From contig NZ_JAAGNI010000136.1 in NCBI RefSeq assembly GCF_010550605.1, forward strand, positions 186,001 through 250,000: DNA of 64,000 nucleotides, written 5' to 3'. The notes under the pieces are model-generated. The model ran no database searches, was not told the origin of the DNA, and worked only from the letters and a program-made list of their open reading frames with translations. Below, piece by piece: positions 25,924-33,776 of this stretch. The stretch's first letter is position 1; every line of letters starts with the position of its first letter. This DNA is from Streptomyces sp. SID9727. Lineage in GTDB: Bacteria; Actinomycetota; Actinomycetes; Streptomycetales; Streptomycetaceae. A program made the position numbers and the translations under genes.

Positions 25924-26457
25924 TCATTCGCCGGTCCGGCCGTCGATGAGCTCGCGCGCGATGTCGAGGTGGCCGAGGTGGCGGGCGTACTCCTGGAGCA
26001 GGTGGAAAAGAATCCGCCCGAGCGTGGGCGCTTGGGCGGGCGTCTTGAAGCGGCCCCCGAGGGATGCCTTGTCGTTCAGGTCCGCTGATCCCGCGGCGGA
26101 TCTGGCGGCGGTCGCCTCCGCCTGGTAGGTGGCGATGACCTGCGCGGCGGAGGTGCCGACAGCGACCGTCCACTCCTCGGCGTCCCCGCCCGGCGGATAG
26201 GCGACGACCTCCTCCGCGACGAACCCCCAACGCAACCAGCGTCGTTCGACCCAGCCGAGGTGCTGAACCAGTCCGAGTGGCGACCATCCGAGTGGTGCGA
26301 CAACGGTACGGAGCTGGTCGTCGGAGAGCCCGGCGAGCTTCCGCATCAACGCCTCGCGGTACCACTCCAGATAGCCGAGGAGCAGCTCATGGGCGCCGGA
26401 AACGTCGACGGCCGGGCCGTCGAGGAGCGTGGGAACCTGTTCCGAAGGCTTTCGCAT
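25924..26457 (-). CDS. DinB-family (DUF664) protein
   Basis: The protein has 177 residues from ATG 26457. The four-helix DinB/YfiT fold is recognisable by LLGYLEWYREALMRKLAGLS near residue 26, GWSPLGLVQHLGWVERRW near residue 57, and the last helix ILFHLLQEYARHLGHLDIAR. Histidines in the second and last helices (VQHLGWVE, ARHLGHLD) are positioned to bind a divalent metal, as in mycothiol- or bacillithiol-dependent transferases. DUF664 members are common in Streptomyces and mostly uncharacterised; a mycothiol-linked detoxification role is possible but not shown here. It is probably monocistronic. Confidence 0.82.
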   Translation of the reverse strand: MRKPSEQVPTLLDGPAVDVSGAHELLLGYLEWYREALMRKLAGLSDDQLRTVVAPLGWSPLGLVQHLGWVERRWLRWGFVAEEVVAYPPGGDAEEWTVAVGTSAAQVIATYQAEATAARSAAGSADLNDKASLGGRFKTPAQAPTLGRILFHLLQEYARHLGHLDIARELIDGRTGE

Positions 26458-26483
26458 CCAGTGAACGTAGCGCGGGCACGGTC

Positions 26484-26630
26484 TCAGCGCGTGCCTGTCC
26501 GCGCGGCGGAGATCTCGTGCTTCGCCCATACCGTCTTCCCCGGTGCCTGCGTCCTCGGGTACCAGCCCCAGCGCGCAGCCAGCTGCGGAGCCGTGCAGTA
26601 CGTGACTCCAAGGACGCGGCCGGACCCGTC
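26484..26630 (-). pseudogene. Possible 3' remnant of an ATP-binding regulator gene
   Basis: The minus-strand frame ending at 26484 closes with QLAARWGWYPRTQ then APGKTVWAKHEI. This closely resembles the C-terminus of the many Streptomyces anti-sigma-type ATP-binding proteins (pattern ALAxRWGW...GKTVWAE). The preceding residues do not resemble the N, G1 and G2 boxes of that family and I see no start, so this is at most a truncated relic. It sits in the 307-base gap between the DinB gene and a terminator. Confidence 0.4.
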
Positions 26631-26710
26631 CTCCACGTATCGCGGAACGCCTGGGCCGGGTTCGTCGGACTCGCCACGGCCAAGTAGTACAGGTCTCCCT
26701 TGTACGCACG

Positions 26711-26747
26711 AGAGCCCTGCCGGGCCGAGGCGGACCGGCAGGGCTCT
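26711..26747 (-). terminator. Strong terminator of the small secreted protein gene
   Basis: Arms AGAGCCCTGCCGG (26711-26723) and CCGGCAGGGCTCT (26735-26747) pair perfectly over 13 bases with an 11-base loop. It lies 18 bases beyond the stop at 26765 on the minus strand. The right-hand sequence is suitable for termination from either side. Confidence 0.8.
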
Positions 26748-26764
26748 TCCGTGCGCGTATCGGG

Positions 26765-27229
26765 TCAGGGGCGCCAGCCGTCCGGCTTGCTGCCCTGGCG
26801 GACCTGGGTCGTGCCACTGCACAGGCCGTTGTCGGACGGCTGCCAGATGTTGATCACGTCGACGTCGTTCGCCCACGTACCGCCGTTGGGGTGGGCGTAG
26901 GCGCCGAGGTTCACGGCGGTTTTCCGCGGAATGCAGATGTACCGGTCCGGGGAGGGGCCGGTGTCGAGCAGCCAGACGGAGTCGTCGTTACGCGTGTTGA
27001 CCACCGCGTCCGTGACGTTCCGGTAGGCGGTCGGCATCGGCTGGTAGCCCGGGTCCTGGTAGCGGCCCCAAATGGTGCCCGACGTATAGGAACCCTTGTA
27101 CAGGCAGACATTCGGGTAGCTGCATCCGTACATGCTGGCGGCCTGGGCCGGTGATGCCGCCAGGGGCAGCGCGGCGGCGGCGACACCCAGGGCGAACAGG
27201 GTTGCGGTGAGTTTGGTCTTCAGCGACAT
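26765..27229 (-). CDS. Small secreted Cys-containing protein (I36-inhibitor-like)
   Basis: The precursor has 154 residues. It has a classic signal peptide of about 30 residues (MSLKTKLTATL, hydrophobic core, SPAQAAS). The mature part is about 124 residues with four cysteines (CSYPNVC, YICIP, GLCSG), many Tyr/Trp/Gly and the stretch CLYKGSYTSGTIWGRYQ. This resembles the beta/gamma-crystallin-like small secreted proteins annotated as peptidase inhibitor family I36 in Streptomyces, though the match is by pattern only. ATG 27229 has GGGAG five bases upstream. It is monocistronic, with a strong terminator after it and a divergent AraC regulator gene on its other side; the regulator may control it, but no shared operator was seen. 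Confidence 0.75.
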   Translation of the reverse strand: MSLKTKLTATLFALGVAAAALPLAASPAQAASMYGCSYPNVCLYKGSYTSGTIWGRYQDPGYQPMPTAYRNVTDAVVNTRNDDSVWLLDTGPSPDRYICIPRKTAVNLGAYAHPNGGTWANDVDVINIWQPSDNGLCSGTTQVRQGSKPDGWRP

Positions 27230-27439
27230 CGGGCTCCCATTCCTGCTTCGGCAGTGCGTGATGGTCTCGCTGAGGGACCTTAGGGTCGCCGTCGGTGGCC
27301 GACTTCGCCCGCCGTGCACGGCTCTTTGCCAGGAGTGCGCCGCCTCGGAGCGCACACGCGCATCCCGCGCCACAGCCGTTGCGCCATGGGAGCGTGTACT
27401 CCACACTCGTCTGCGACCGTTCATGTCGAGGGGGCGCAC

Positions 27440-28402
27440 ATGAGTCCGGCGTTGGACACCGCGTACATACCGCCGCGGGACCGCGAGGAGATCATCCGGC
27501 ACGCGGTGTGGGACTCCGTGGTGCCGGTGGACATCGATCACCGGGCACCCGACGGGGAGATCCGGGCCCGGATGGAGGTGAGGTCGGTCGGAGCGCTGCG
27601 CGTGTCATCGGCCCGGTCGACGGCGGTGACGTTACGGCGGACCGAGCGGCTGGTACGGAAGGACGAGGAGCCCTCGCTCTTCCTCAGCCTTCAAGTGACG
27701 GGCACCAGCATGGGCGCACAGAACGGGCGCGAATGCGTCGTCGGGCCCGGTGAGTTCGCTGTGTTCCGGTCGAACGCCCCGTACACACTGCTCTTCGACG
27801 AAGGGGTCGACCACCACTTCCTGCGGCTGCCCCTCTCCGCGCTCGCGCTGCCGGACCGGCTGATCCGGGACACCACCACGCTCACGTTCGGCGCCGGGGA
27901 CCCGCTCGCACGGCTGGCGTACACGTACTTCACGCAGCTCGCCCGGAGCGACGAACTGCACCGCAGCGACCGCGCCGAGGCCGTGCTGGCGCCCAGCGTG
28001 GAGTTGCTGCGCGCCGCCCTGGCCTCCCGGCACGCGGACGCCGCGACGGCGAAGGAGCCGATGGAGGCGACGCTCGCCCTGCGGATCACGCACTACATCC
28101 GGGAGCACCTGGTCGAGCCCGACCTCTCGGCGGCGCGGATCGCGGCCGCGCACTCCATCTCCGTACGGCATCTGTACACCGTGCTGTCCCGGGCGGGGAT
28201 CAGCCTCGGGGACTGGATACGGGCCCGGCGGCTGGAGGCGTGCAAGCGGGAGCTGGCCGGGGCTGCCGGGCAGGTGCGGACCGTGGCGGCGATCGGGCGG
28301 AGCTGGGGCTTCGTGAACGCCGCCCACTTCAGCAAGGTCTTCAAGGACGCGTACGGGTTGTCGCCCCGGGCCTGGCGGGATCGGCATCACCGCTGCGGGT
28401 GA
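27440..28402 (+). CDS. AraC-family transcriptional regulator
   Basis: The product has 320 residues. The N-terminal 200 residues form an AraC-binding-like cupin (SLFLSLQVTGTSMGAQNG, VVGPGEFAVFRSNAPYTL). The last 100 residues are a double helix-turn-helix: LSAARIAAAHSISVRHLYTV for the first motif and GFVNAAHFSKVFKDAYGLSP, the family signature, for the second. This is the form often annotated as helix-turn-helix regulator with an AraC_binding_2 domain. ATG 27440 has GAGGGGG upstream; an overlapping ATG at 27424 is out of frame. It diverges from the small secreted protein gene (211-base gap) and converges with the chitinase gene, either of which could be a target. Confidence 0.87.
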   Translation: MSPALDTAYIPPRDREEIIRHAVWDSVVPVDIDHRAPDGEIRARMEVRSVGALRVSSARSTAVTLRRTERLVRKDEEPSLFLSLQVTGTSMGAQNGRECVVGPGEFAVFRSNAPYTLLFDEGVDHHFLRLPLSALALPDRLIRDTTTLTFGAGDPLARLAYTYFTQLARSDELHRSDRAEAVLAPSVELLRAALASRHADAATAKEPMEATLALRITHYIREHLVEPDLSAARIAAAHSISVRHLYTVLSRAGISLGDWIRARRLEACKRELAGAAGQVRTVAAIGRSWGFVNAAHFSKVFKDAYGLSPRAWRDRHHRCG

Positions 28403-28433
28403 GTCCGATCGCGCCGGACCGGGGCGACAGGTG

Positions 28434-29825
28434 CTACGCCAGCGTCCAGGACTGGTTCGCCGTGCCGCCGCACGTCCAGATCTGGAGCTGGTTGCCGTCC
28501 GTGGTGCTCCAGTCCGTGACGTCGAGGCACTTGCCCGAACCGGCGTTCACCAGGCTGCCGTTGGCGCCTGTGGTCCAGGACTGGGCGCCGGAGCCGTTGC
28601 AGTCGTAGAGCTGGACCTTGGTGCCGTTGGCCGTGCCCGCCGCCGCGACGTCGAGGCACTTGCCGAGGGCGCGGAAGGTGCTGCCGTTGCGGGTCCACTG
28701 CTGGGCCGAGGTGCCGTTGCAGGTGTACAGGTCGACCTTGGTGCCGTTGGCGCTGTTGGCGCCGGCGACGTCGACGCACTTGCCGCCGTAGCCCTTGATG
28801 GCGGTGGTGCCGGCCGGTGGGTCGACGGGGCCGCCGCCGCCCGTGATGGCCTTGAAGGTGTTGGTGAACTGCCAGGTGCTCTGCGGGGTGCCGCTCTGGC
28901 CCTGGTTGTCGCGGCCCAGGGACCAGAAGGTGAGCTCCTGGATGCCCTTGCTCGCGGCGAAGGCTTCGAGTTCCTGGGCGTCCTGGACGGTGAAGACCTC
29001 GGCGGCGGTGTCGTTGACGCCGATCATCGGGCAGTTGCCCTCCATCGCCCACAGCTGGGCGGAGGACTTGTCGGTCCAGATCTGGCCGAGCTGGCTGTGC
29101 AGTCCGTTCGCGGCGCTGATCGCGGCCTGGCCCATGTCCATGGCGGGGCCGTAGTCCATGGTCATGATGTTGACCAGGTTGACGTTCAGGTTGTGGCTCT
29201 TGGCGTTCTTCAGGAGCGCGATGCCGTTGGATTCGAGGCCGCTCGGGCTGACCGGGAGGGTGAAGTCGACATCCAGCTTCCGGCCCTGGGCCGCGTAGTC
29301 CTTCTGGAGGTTGGCCAGCGCCTGGTTGCGGCGGTCGTTGGCGGCGGTGTTGTCGAGGGTGCCGCCCTCGATGTCCAGGTCGATGCGGGTCAGGTTGAAC
29401 TGGTCGATGACCTTCTTGTACTGGGCCTGCATCGCGGACACCGTGCCGCAGGAGGCGAGTTCGCTGCCGCTCGCGCCGCCGAACGAGGCGATGACGTCGC
29501 CGCCGACCGCGCGGAGGCTGTTGATCGCGTTGTTCCAGCCGGAGTCGGTGACCGGGGTGTCGCCGTTGATGGTGGCGTTGCAGGTGCCCTGGCTGACGAT
29601 GAAGGCGAGCGTGTAGTACTTGTTGCCGGTCGCGTTGTACGCGTTCATCAGGCTGGACGGGCTGTTCCACATCTCCGCGTACGGAGCGGCGTAGTGCGCG
29701 GGGAAGCCGGGGCCGGGGTTGGCAGCGGCGGAGGCGGGAGCGGCGGCCGTGGCGACCAGGCCGGCGGCGGCCAGGGGAACGACGCCGAGCAGGGTGGTGA
29801 GCCATCTGCTGCGGGATCTGGGCAT
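28434..29825 (-). CDS. Secreted GH18 chitinase-like enzyme with ricin B lectin domain
   Basis: The precursor has 463 residues. A signal peptide spans about 1-34 (SRWLTTLLGVVPLAAAGLVA then APASAAA). The catalytic domain (about 36-320) is a GH18 TIM barrel: VIASFGGASGSELASCG for the SxGG-type motif and RIDLDIEGG for the catalytic DxxDxDxE-type motif with Glu as acid, plus NIMTMDYGP on a later strand. A short Pro/Gly linker leads to a C-terminal ricin B lectin module (about 340-463) with three QxW-type repeats ([20 protein letters not shown] and similar). It should hydrolyse chitin or related beta-1,4-GlcNAc polymers outside the cell. The start lies 16 bases after the beta-helix gene, with GGAGGGA in the gap, so both are co-transcribed. 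Confidence 0.88.
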   Translation of the reverse strand: MPRSRSRWLTTLLGVVPLAAAGLVATAAAPASAAANPGPGFPAHYAAPYAEMWNSPSSLMNAYNATGNKYYTLAFIVSQGTCNATINGDTPVTDSGWNNAINSLRAVGGDVIASFGGASGSELASCGTVSAMQAQYKKVIDQFNLTRIDLDIEGGTLDNTAANDRRNQALANLQKDYAAQGRKLDVDFTLPVSPSGLESNGIALLKNAKSHNLNVNLVNIMTMDYGPAMDMGQAAISAANGLHSQLGQIWTDKSSAQLWAMEGNCPMIGVNDTAAEVFTVQDAQELEAFAASKGIQELTFWSLGRDNQGQSGTPQSTWQFTNTFKAITGGGGPVDPPAGTTAIKGYGGKCVDVAGANSANGTKVDLYTCNGTSAQQWTRNGSTFRALGKCLDVAAAGTANGTKVQLYDCNGSGAQSWTTGANGSLVNAGSGKCLDVTDWSTTDGNQLQIWTCGGTANQSWTLA

Positions 29826-29840
29826 GGGGGTCCCTCCGGT

Positions 29841-32030
29841 CTACGGGTAGGTGGTGAGGTACGCGACGTTGCTGCTGGGCGTGACCGCCGCCCCGGTGCT
29901 GTTGATGATGTGGCTGATCGTTCCGGCGCCGCCGAGGACGACGGTCACCATGTCGTGGAACCTCACGCCGGAGGTCTGGGGCACCTCGAAGGAATGGTCC
30001 TCGACCACTGACGGGTTGACGTTGAAGTACGCGTAGCTGCCGAGGCCCCAGGCTTCGTGGCTGGTCACGGACGCGCCGACCTTGTACGCCGGGTAGCCGT
30101 TGGTGTTCCCGTTCTTCCAGGCGCTCTGGTTGGGCGGGTCGTAGGGCAGCTCGTTCTGGAAGAAGTACGTGCGGCCCCCGTTGCCGTTCCAGACGACCTG
30201 GGTCTTCTGGTAGTGCTCCACGAACAGCCCGTACGCGGTGACGTTCTGGCCGTTGACGACGAGCCCGGTGTCGGCGGTGTTGGTGTTCCAGCCGACGGTG
30301 CCGCCGTTGCCGTGGTCGGCGCGCCAGATCCAGGTGTGGTCGATGATCGTGTGGTTGGTGTTGACGACCAGCGACTGGGTGGCCTTGCCGACGGTCGCGC
30401 CGCCGATGCGGAAGAACACGTCGTTGAGCGTGACGGGGTTGGCGGCGTGGTTCGCCGACGAGCCGTCGGGCCCGATCCGCATCAGCGTCTGGGAGTTGGT
30501 CGTACCGGCGTCGACCAGGACGCCCGCGATCTTGATGCCGTCCACGTCGGCGGTGGTCAGCGCGGTGAGGCCGTTGTCCGGGATGAGCGTGGCGAGGCCC
30601 ATGCCGAGGACGACGGTGTCGGGGCGGGTGACGTTGAGCGTCTGGTTGAGGTGGTAGACGCCGGGGGTGACGAGGAGGTTCTTGCCGGCGGCCAGGGCCG
30701 CGTTCATGTCGGCCGCGCTCGCGCCGGGCCTGGCGATGTAGAAGTCGTCCAGCGGGAGCGAGGAACCCGCCTGGTTCTTGCCACTCCAGGTGGTGGCCGA
30801 GGCGTTGGTCTGGGCGGCGGGGACGAAGACCTTCCAGGCGCCCGCGTCGTCCACGTACAGGAAGGGCTTCTCACGGTTGACCGGGGCGGAGGCGACAGTG
30901 GTGTAGGTCGGGAAGGACTGGGCGGGTGCGCCCTGGTCGCCGACGAAGACCATGTTCCAGTTGGAGCCGGACCAGGAACCCATCTTGGTGTTCTTGGTCA
31001 GGAACTGCTGCTGGCTGCCGGACTGGATCTGGCCGTCGATCTTCGAGTCGGAGATGAACCCGCCGCTGGACCAGCCGCCGTCGTCCAGCTTGAGGTTCCC
31101 GCGTACGTGCATGCGCCGGTACGGTGCCGCCTGCGAGACGGCCCAGCGGTCGCTGCCGCCGGTCGGCGTGACGGAGAGGTTCTCGGCGTCACGCCAGAAG
31201 TTCTGGGTGGCGTTGCCCTGGAACCAGTCGGCCTCCGCGTGGACGGCGCCGTTGATGTTCACCGCGTCCGGGGAGAGGCCGAGGCCGGCGACCTGGGTGT
31301 AGAAGCCGACGTTGACGTCCGCGCTGTACGTGCCCGGCTTGAACAGGACCGCGTAGCGCTGGGAGCCGAACTGGTTGGACTGCTGCTGGCTGAAGATGCT
31401 GTTGAGCTTGGACTGGATGGCCGACGCGGACATCGACGGGTCGAAGATCACCGTGTTCGGGCCGAGGTCCGGGTCGTCGCCCGTGGGCGGGTCCGTGGGA
31501 TCGGTCGGGTCCACCGCGCCGGAGAAGCTCCACTTCTGGTTGCCGGTGCCCGCGCAGTCCCAGACCTGGAGGCGGGCGCCGTCCGCGTTGCTGTTGTCCT
31601 TGATGTCCAGGCACTTGTCCGCGGCGGTGTTGACCAGGTCACCGGCCGAGGTCAGCCGCCACTTCTGGGTGGCGACGCTCCCGTAGCAGGTCCACAGGTG
31701 GACGGCGGTGCCGTTGGCCGTGCCGTTCGCGGCCAGGTCCAGGCACTTGCCCCTCGCGGTCAGCGAGCCGTCGCTGTTCAGGGTCCAGCTCTGGTTCTGA
31801 CTGCCGGGGTAGCACGTCCACATCTGGGCGGGCGTGCCGTCGGCGGTCGAGCCGTCGGTGACGTCGAGGCACTTGCCGTTGCCGGTGTTGGTCAGGGCGC
31901 CGGGGGTCGCGGCGCCGGCGGTCCCCGAGCCGAGGGCGACCAGGGCCCCGGCGGCGGCCAGCGTGGCGGACAGCGCCATGGCCAGGGGGGCGGTTCGCCG
32001 TCTGCGGCGGCGGTGGGGCGGATGAGGCAT
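29841..32030 (-). CDS. Secreted right-handed beta-helix protein with N-terminal ricin B lectin domain
   Basis: The product has 729 residues. The start ATG 32030 has AGGAAGG six bases upstream; an open frame to 32126 precedes it but covers the promoter. An Arg-rich tat-like or Sec signal peptide (HRRRRRRTAPLAMAL, then GTAGAAT) is followed by a ricin B lectin module (about 50-175, with CLDVTDGSTADG and CLDLAANGTANG repeats). A Pro/Asp linker follows. The remaining 530 residues are a parallel beta-helix: AIQSKLNSIFSQQQ, YAVLFKPGTYSADVNVGFYT, VLGMGLATLIPDNG. The family is usually annotated as adenylyl cyclase, coagulation factor domain or glycoside hydrolase (GH55/GH87-like) in Streptomyces; a polysaccharide-acting enzyme is most likely, but I cannot assign the substrate. 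First gene of a two-gene operon with the chitinase. Confidence 0.82.
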   Translation of the reverse strand: MPHPPHRRRRRRTAPLAMALSATLAAAGALVALGSGTAGAATPGALTNTGNGKCLDVTDGSTADGTPAQMWTCYPGSQNQSWTLNSDGSLTARGKCLDLAANGTANGTAVHLWTCYGSVATQKWRLTSAGDLVNTAADKCLDIKDNSNADGARLQVWDCAGTGNQKWSFSGAVDPTDPTDPPTGDDPDLGPNTVIFDPSMSASAIQSKLNSIFSQQQSNQFGSQRYAVLFKPGTYSADVNVGFYTQVAGLGLSPDAVNINGAVHAEADWFQGNATQNFWRDAENLSVTPTGGSDRWAVSQAAPYRRMHVRGNLKLDDGGWSSGGFISDSKIDGQIQSGSQQQFLTKNTKMGSWSGSNWNMVFVGDQGAPAQSFPTYTTVASAPVNREKPFLYVDDAGAWKVFVPAAQTNASATTWSGKNQAGSSLPLDDFYIARPGASAADMNAALAAGKNLLVTPGVYHLNQTLNVTRPDTVVLGMGLATLIPDNGLTALTTADVDGIKIAGVLVDAGTTNSQTLMRIGPDGSSANHAANPVTLNDVFFRIGGATVGKATQSLVVNTNHTIIDHTWIWRADHGNGGTVGWNTNTADTGLVVNGQNVTAYGLFVEHYQKTQVVWNGNGGRTYFFQNELPYDPPNQSAWKNGNTNGYPAYKVGASVTSHEAWGLGSYAYFNVNPSVVEDHSFEVPQTSGVRFHDMVTVVLGGAGTISHIINSTGAAVTPSSNVAYLTTYP

Positions 32031-32073
32031 GGGGGGCCTTCCTGTGGCGGGCGGGGAGTGAGTAGTCAGGGGC

Positions 32074-32104
32074 ATGACAGGAAACACGTCCGGCCTTATT
32101 TCAA
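32074..32104 (-). promoter_or_regulatory. Putative promoter of the beta-helix/chitinase operon
   Basis: On the minus strand TTGAAA (32099-32104) is followed after 19 bases by TGTCAT (32074-32079), in a locally AT-rich patch 45-75 bases before the start codon. Plus-strand CAGGAAA at 32078-32084 overlaps the -10 region and matches one arm of the palindrome in the opposite promoter at 32282. Spacing is slightly long, so this is tentative. Confidence 0.4.
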
Positions 32105-32281
32105 GCCGTGAAGCTAGAGGCGCCACCGACCACCCGTCAACCCCTGTGCATGGCCCGGTATTTCACCCTCTGTAGACACTTCGCCCATGCTCGCGGGAAA
32201 CCGCAGGACCCTCGTACGTCTCTTGAATTCGCAGGTCAGCTGCACCGATGTGCAGCGTTCGAGTTATGCGCGATTTTCTGC

Positions 32282-32335
32282 CAGGAAAGTTTCCTGACAG
32301 ATGCCTTGACGGGCTGTCGTGTACACGCGCAGACT
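32282..32335 (+). promoter_or_regulatory. Palindromic operator and promoter of the ThuA-domain gene
   Basis: CAGGAAA-g-TTTCCTG (32282-32296) is a perfect 15-base palindrome. Ten bases later TTGACG (32306-32311) and, 18 bases on, CAGACT (32330-32335) form a plausible -35/-10 pair, ending about 50 bases before the start codon. The core GGAAAGTTTCC resembles the GAAAnTTTC operators known at Streptomyces polysaccharide-degradation genes. The 355-base divergent gap otherwise shows nothing else. Confidence 0.55.
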
Positions 32336-32385
32336 CCGGTCTGCTCAGCCGCTGCGCTCTCCACCGCTCACCTCGGGAGTCCCCC

Positions 32386-33621
32386 ATGCGCGTCAGACAC
32401 GGCACCGCACTCCTGCTCCGGATCCTCGCCCTGGCCGCCCTCGTGCTCGGCCTGCAGACCGCCCCGGCCCACTCCGCCCCCGCCGCCGGCACGTTCCGGG
32501 TGCTGGCCTTCTACGACGGCACGTACGACGCGGCGCACATCAGCTTCGACCACGAGGCCAACACCTGGTTCGCCCAGCAGGGCGCCGCCCACGGCTTCAC
32601 GTACACCGCCACCACCGACTGGAACCGGCTCAACAGCAGCGAACTGGCCGGCTACCAGGTCGTGATGTTCCTCGACGACTACCCGCACACCGCCTCGCAG
32701 CGCTCCGCCTTCCAGACGTACGTGCGCAACGGCGGCGGCTTCGTCGGATTCCACGTGTCCGCGTTCACCACGGACACCAGCGACTGGCCCTGGTACCACA
32801 ACACCTTCCTCGGCACCGGCACCTTCCGGTCCAACACCTGGGGCCCCACGCAGGAGACGTTGCGCGTGGACGACCCGGGGCACCCGGCGACGGCGGGGCT
32901 TCCTGCCACCATCACCTCGTCGGTCAGCGAGTGGTACAGCTGGCAGAACGACCTGCGGAAGAACCCCGCGATCGACGTCCTCGCGTCCATGGCTCCGTCG
33001 ACGTTCCCCATCGGCACCGACCCCAACCAGACCTGGTACAGCGGGGATTACCCGATCGTGTGGTCGAACCGCGACTACCGGATGGTCTACAACAACTTCG
33101 GCCACAACGCGATGGACTACGCGACGGACACCGCCCTCTCCTCCACCTTCGCCAGCGACCGGCAGAACCAGCTCCTGCTCCAGGAGATCGCCTGGGCCGC
33201 CGGGCAGGACGGCGGCCCGGTCACCCCGCCCGGCGGCGCCACCGGCCGGATCACCGGCTACGGCGGCAAGTGCGTCGACGTGGCGGGCGCGAGTTCCGCC
33301 AACGGCACGGCGGTCCAGCTCTACGACTGCAACGGCTCCGGGGCCCAGCGCTGGACGGCCGGCTCCGACGGCACGCTGAGGGCGCTCGGCAAGTGCCTGG
33401 ACGTCACCGAGGCCGGAACCGCGAATGGCACGAAGGTGCAGCTCTACGACTGCAACGGCTCCGGGGCGCAGGTCTGGCAGCACCGGAGCACCGGCGAGCT
33501 GGTGAATCCCGCGTCCGGGAAATGCCTGGACGCGACCGGACCCAGCTCGGCCAACGGCACCCGGCTCCAGCTCTGGACCTGCTACGGCAGTGACAACCAG
33601 CTCTGGACCGGCCCGGCCTGA
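32386..33621 (+). CDS. Secreted ThuA-domain protein with ricin B lectin tail
   Basis: The precursor has 411 residues. A signal peptide of about 31 residues ([17 protein letters not shown], then APAHSAPA) precedes a ThuA-like domain at about 35-275. Its opening [20 protein letters not shown], then [12 protein letters not shown] and [12 protein letters not shown], are typical of this class-I glutamine-amidotransferase-like fold linked to trehalose or other sugar utilisation. A Pro-rich linker joins it to a C-terminal ricin B lectin domain (about 285-411) with three repeats ([40 protein letters not shown]). The lectin is very close in sequence to that of the chitinase. Likely an extracellular enzyme acting on polysaccharide-derived sugar, substrate unknown. 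ATG 32386 has GGGAG seven bases upstream. Monocistronic. Confidence 0.86.
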   Translation: MRVRHGTALLLRILALAALVLGLQTAPAHSAPAAGTFRVLAFYDGTYDAAHISFDHEANTWFAQQGAAHGFTYTATTDWNRLNSSELAGYQVVMFLDDYPHTASQRSAFQTYVRNGGGFVGFHVSAFTTDTSDWPWYHNTFLGTGTFRSNTWGPTQETLRVDDPGHPATAGLPATITSSVSEWYSWQNDLRKNPAIDVLASMAPSTFPIGTDPNQTWYSGDYPIVWSNRDYRMVYNNFGHNAMDYATDTALSSTFASDRQNQLLLQEIAWAAGQDGGPVTPPGGATGRITGYGGKCVDVAGASSANGTAVQLYDCNGSGAQRWTAGSDGTLRALGKCLDVTEAGTANGTKVQLYDCNGSGAQVWQHRSTGELVNPASGKCLDATGPSSANGTRLQLWTCYGSDNQLWTGPA

Positions 33622-33776
33622 ACGGGGCGGGAGCGGCGGTCCCGGCTGAGCGGGGGCCGGGTGGCCCGCCTCCCGCCGCAACCGCCCCGCCGTCCGGGTG
33701 CCCCCGCCCCGCCGCATGGCGCAACGCCTCGTGTCGCGCGCGCGGAGCGGGGGTCCCGGCCGCCCAGGATGCCGCC

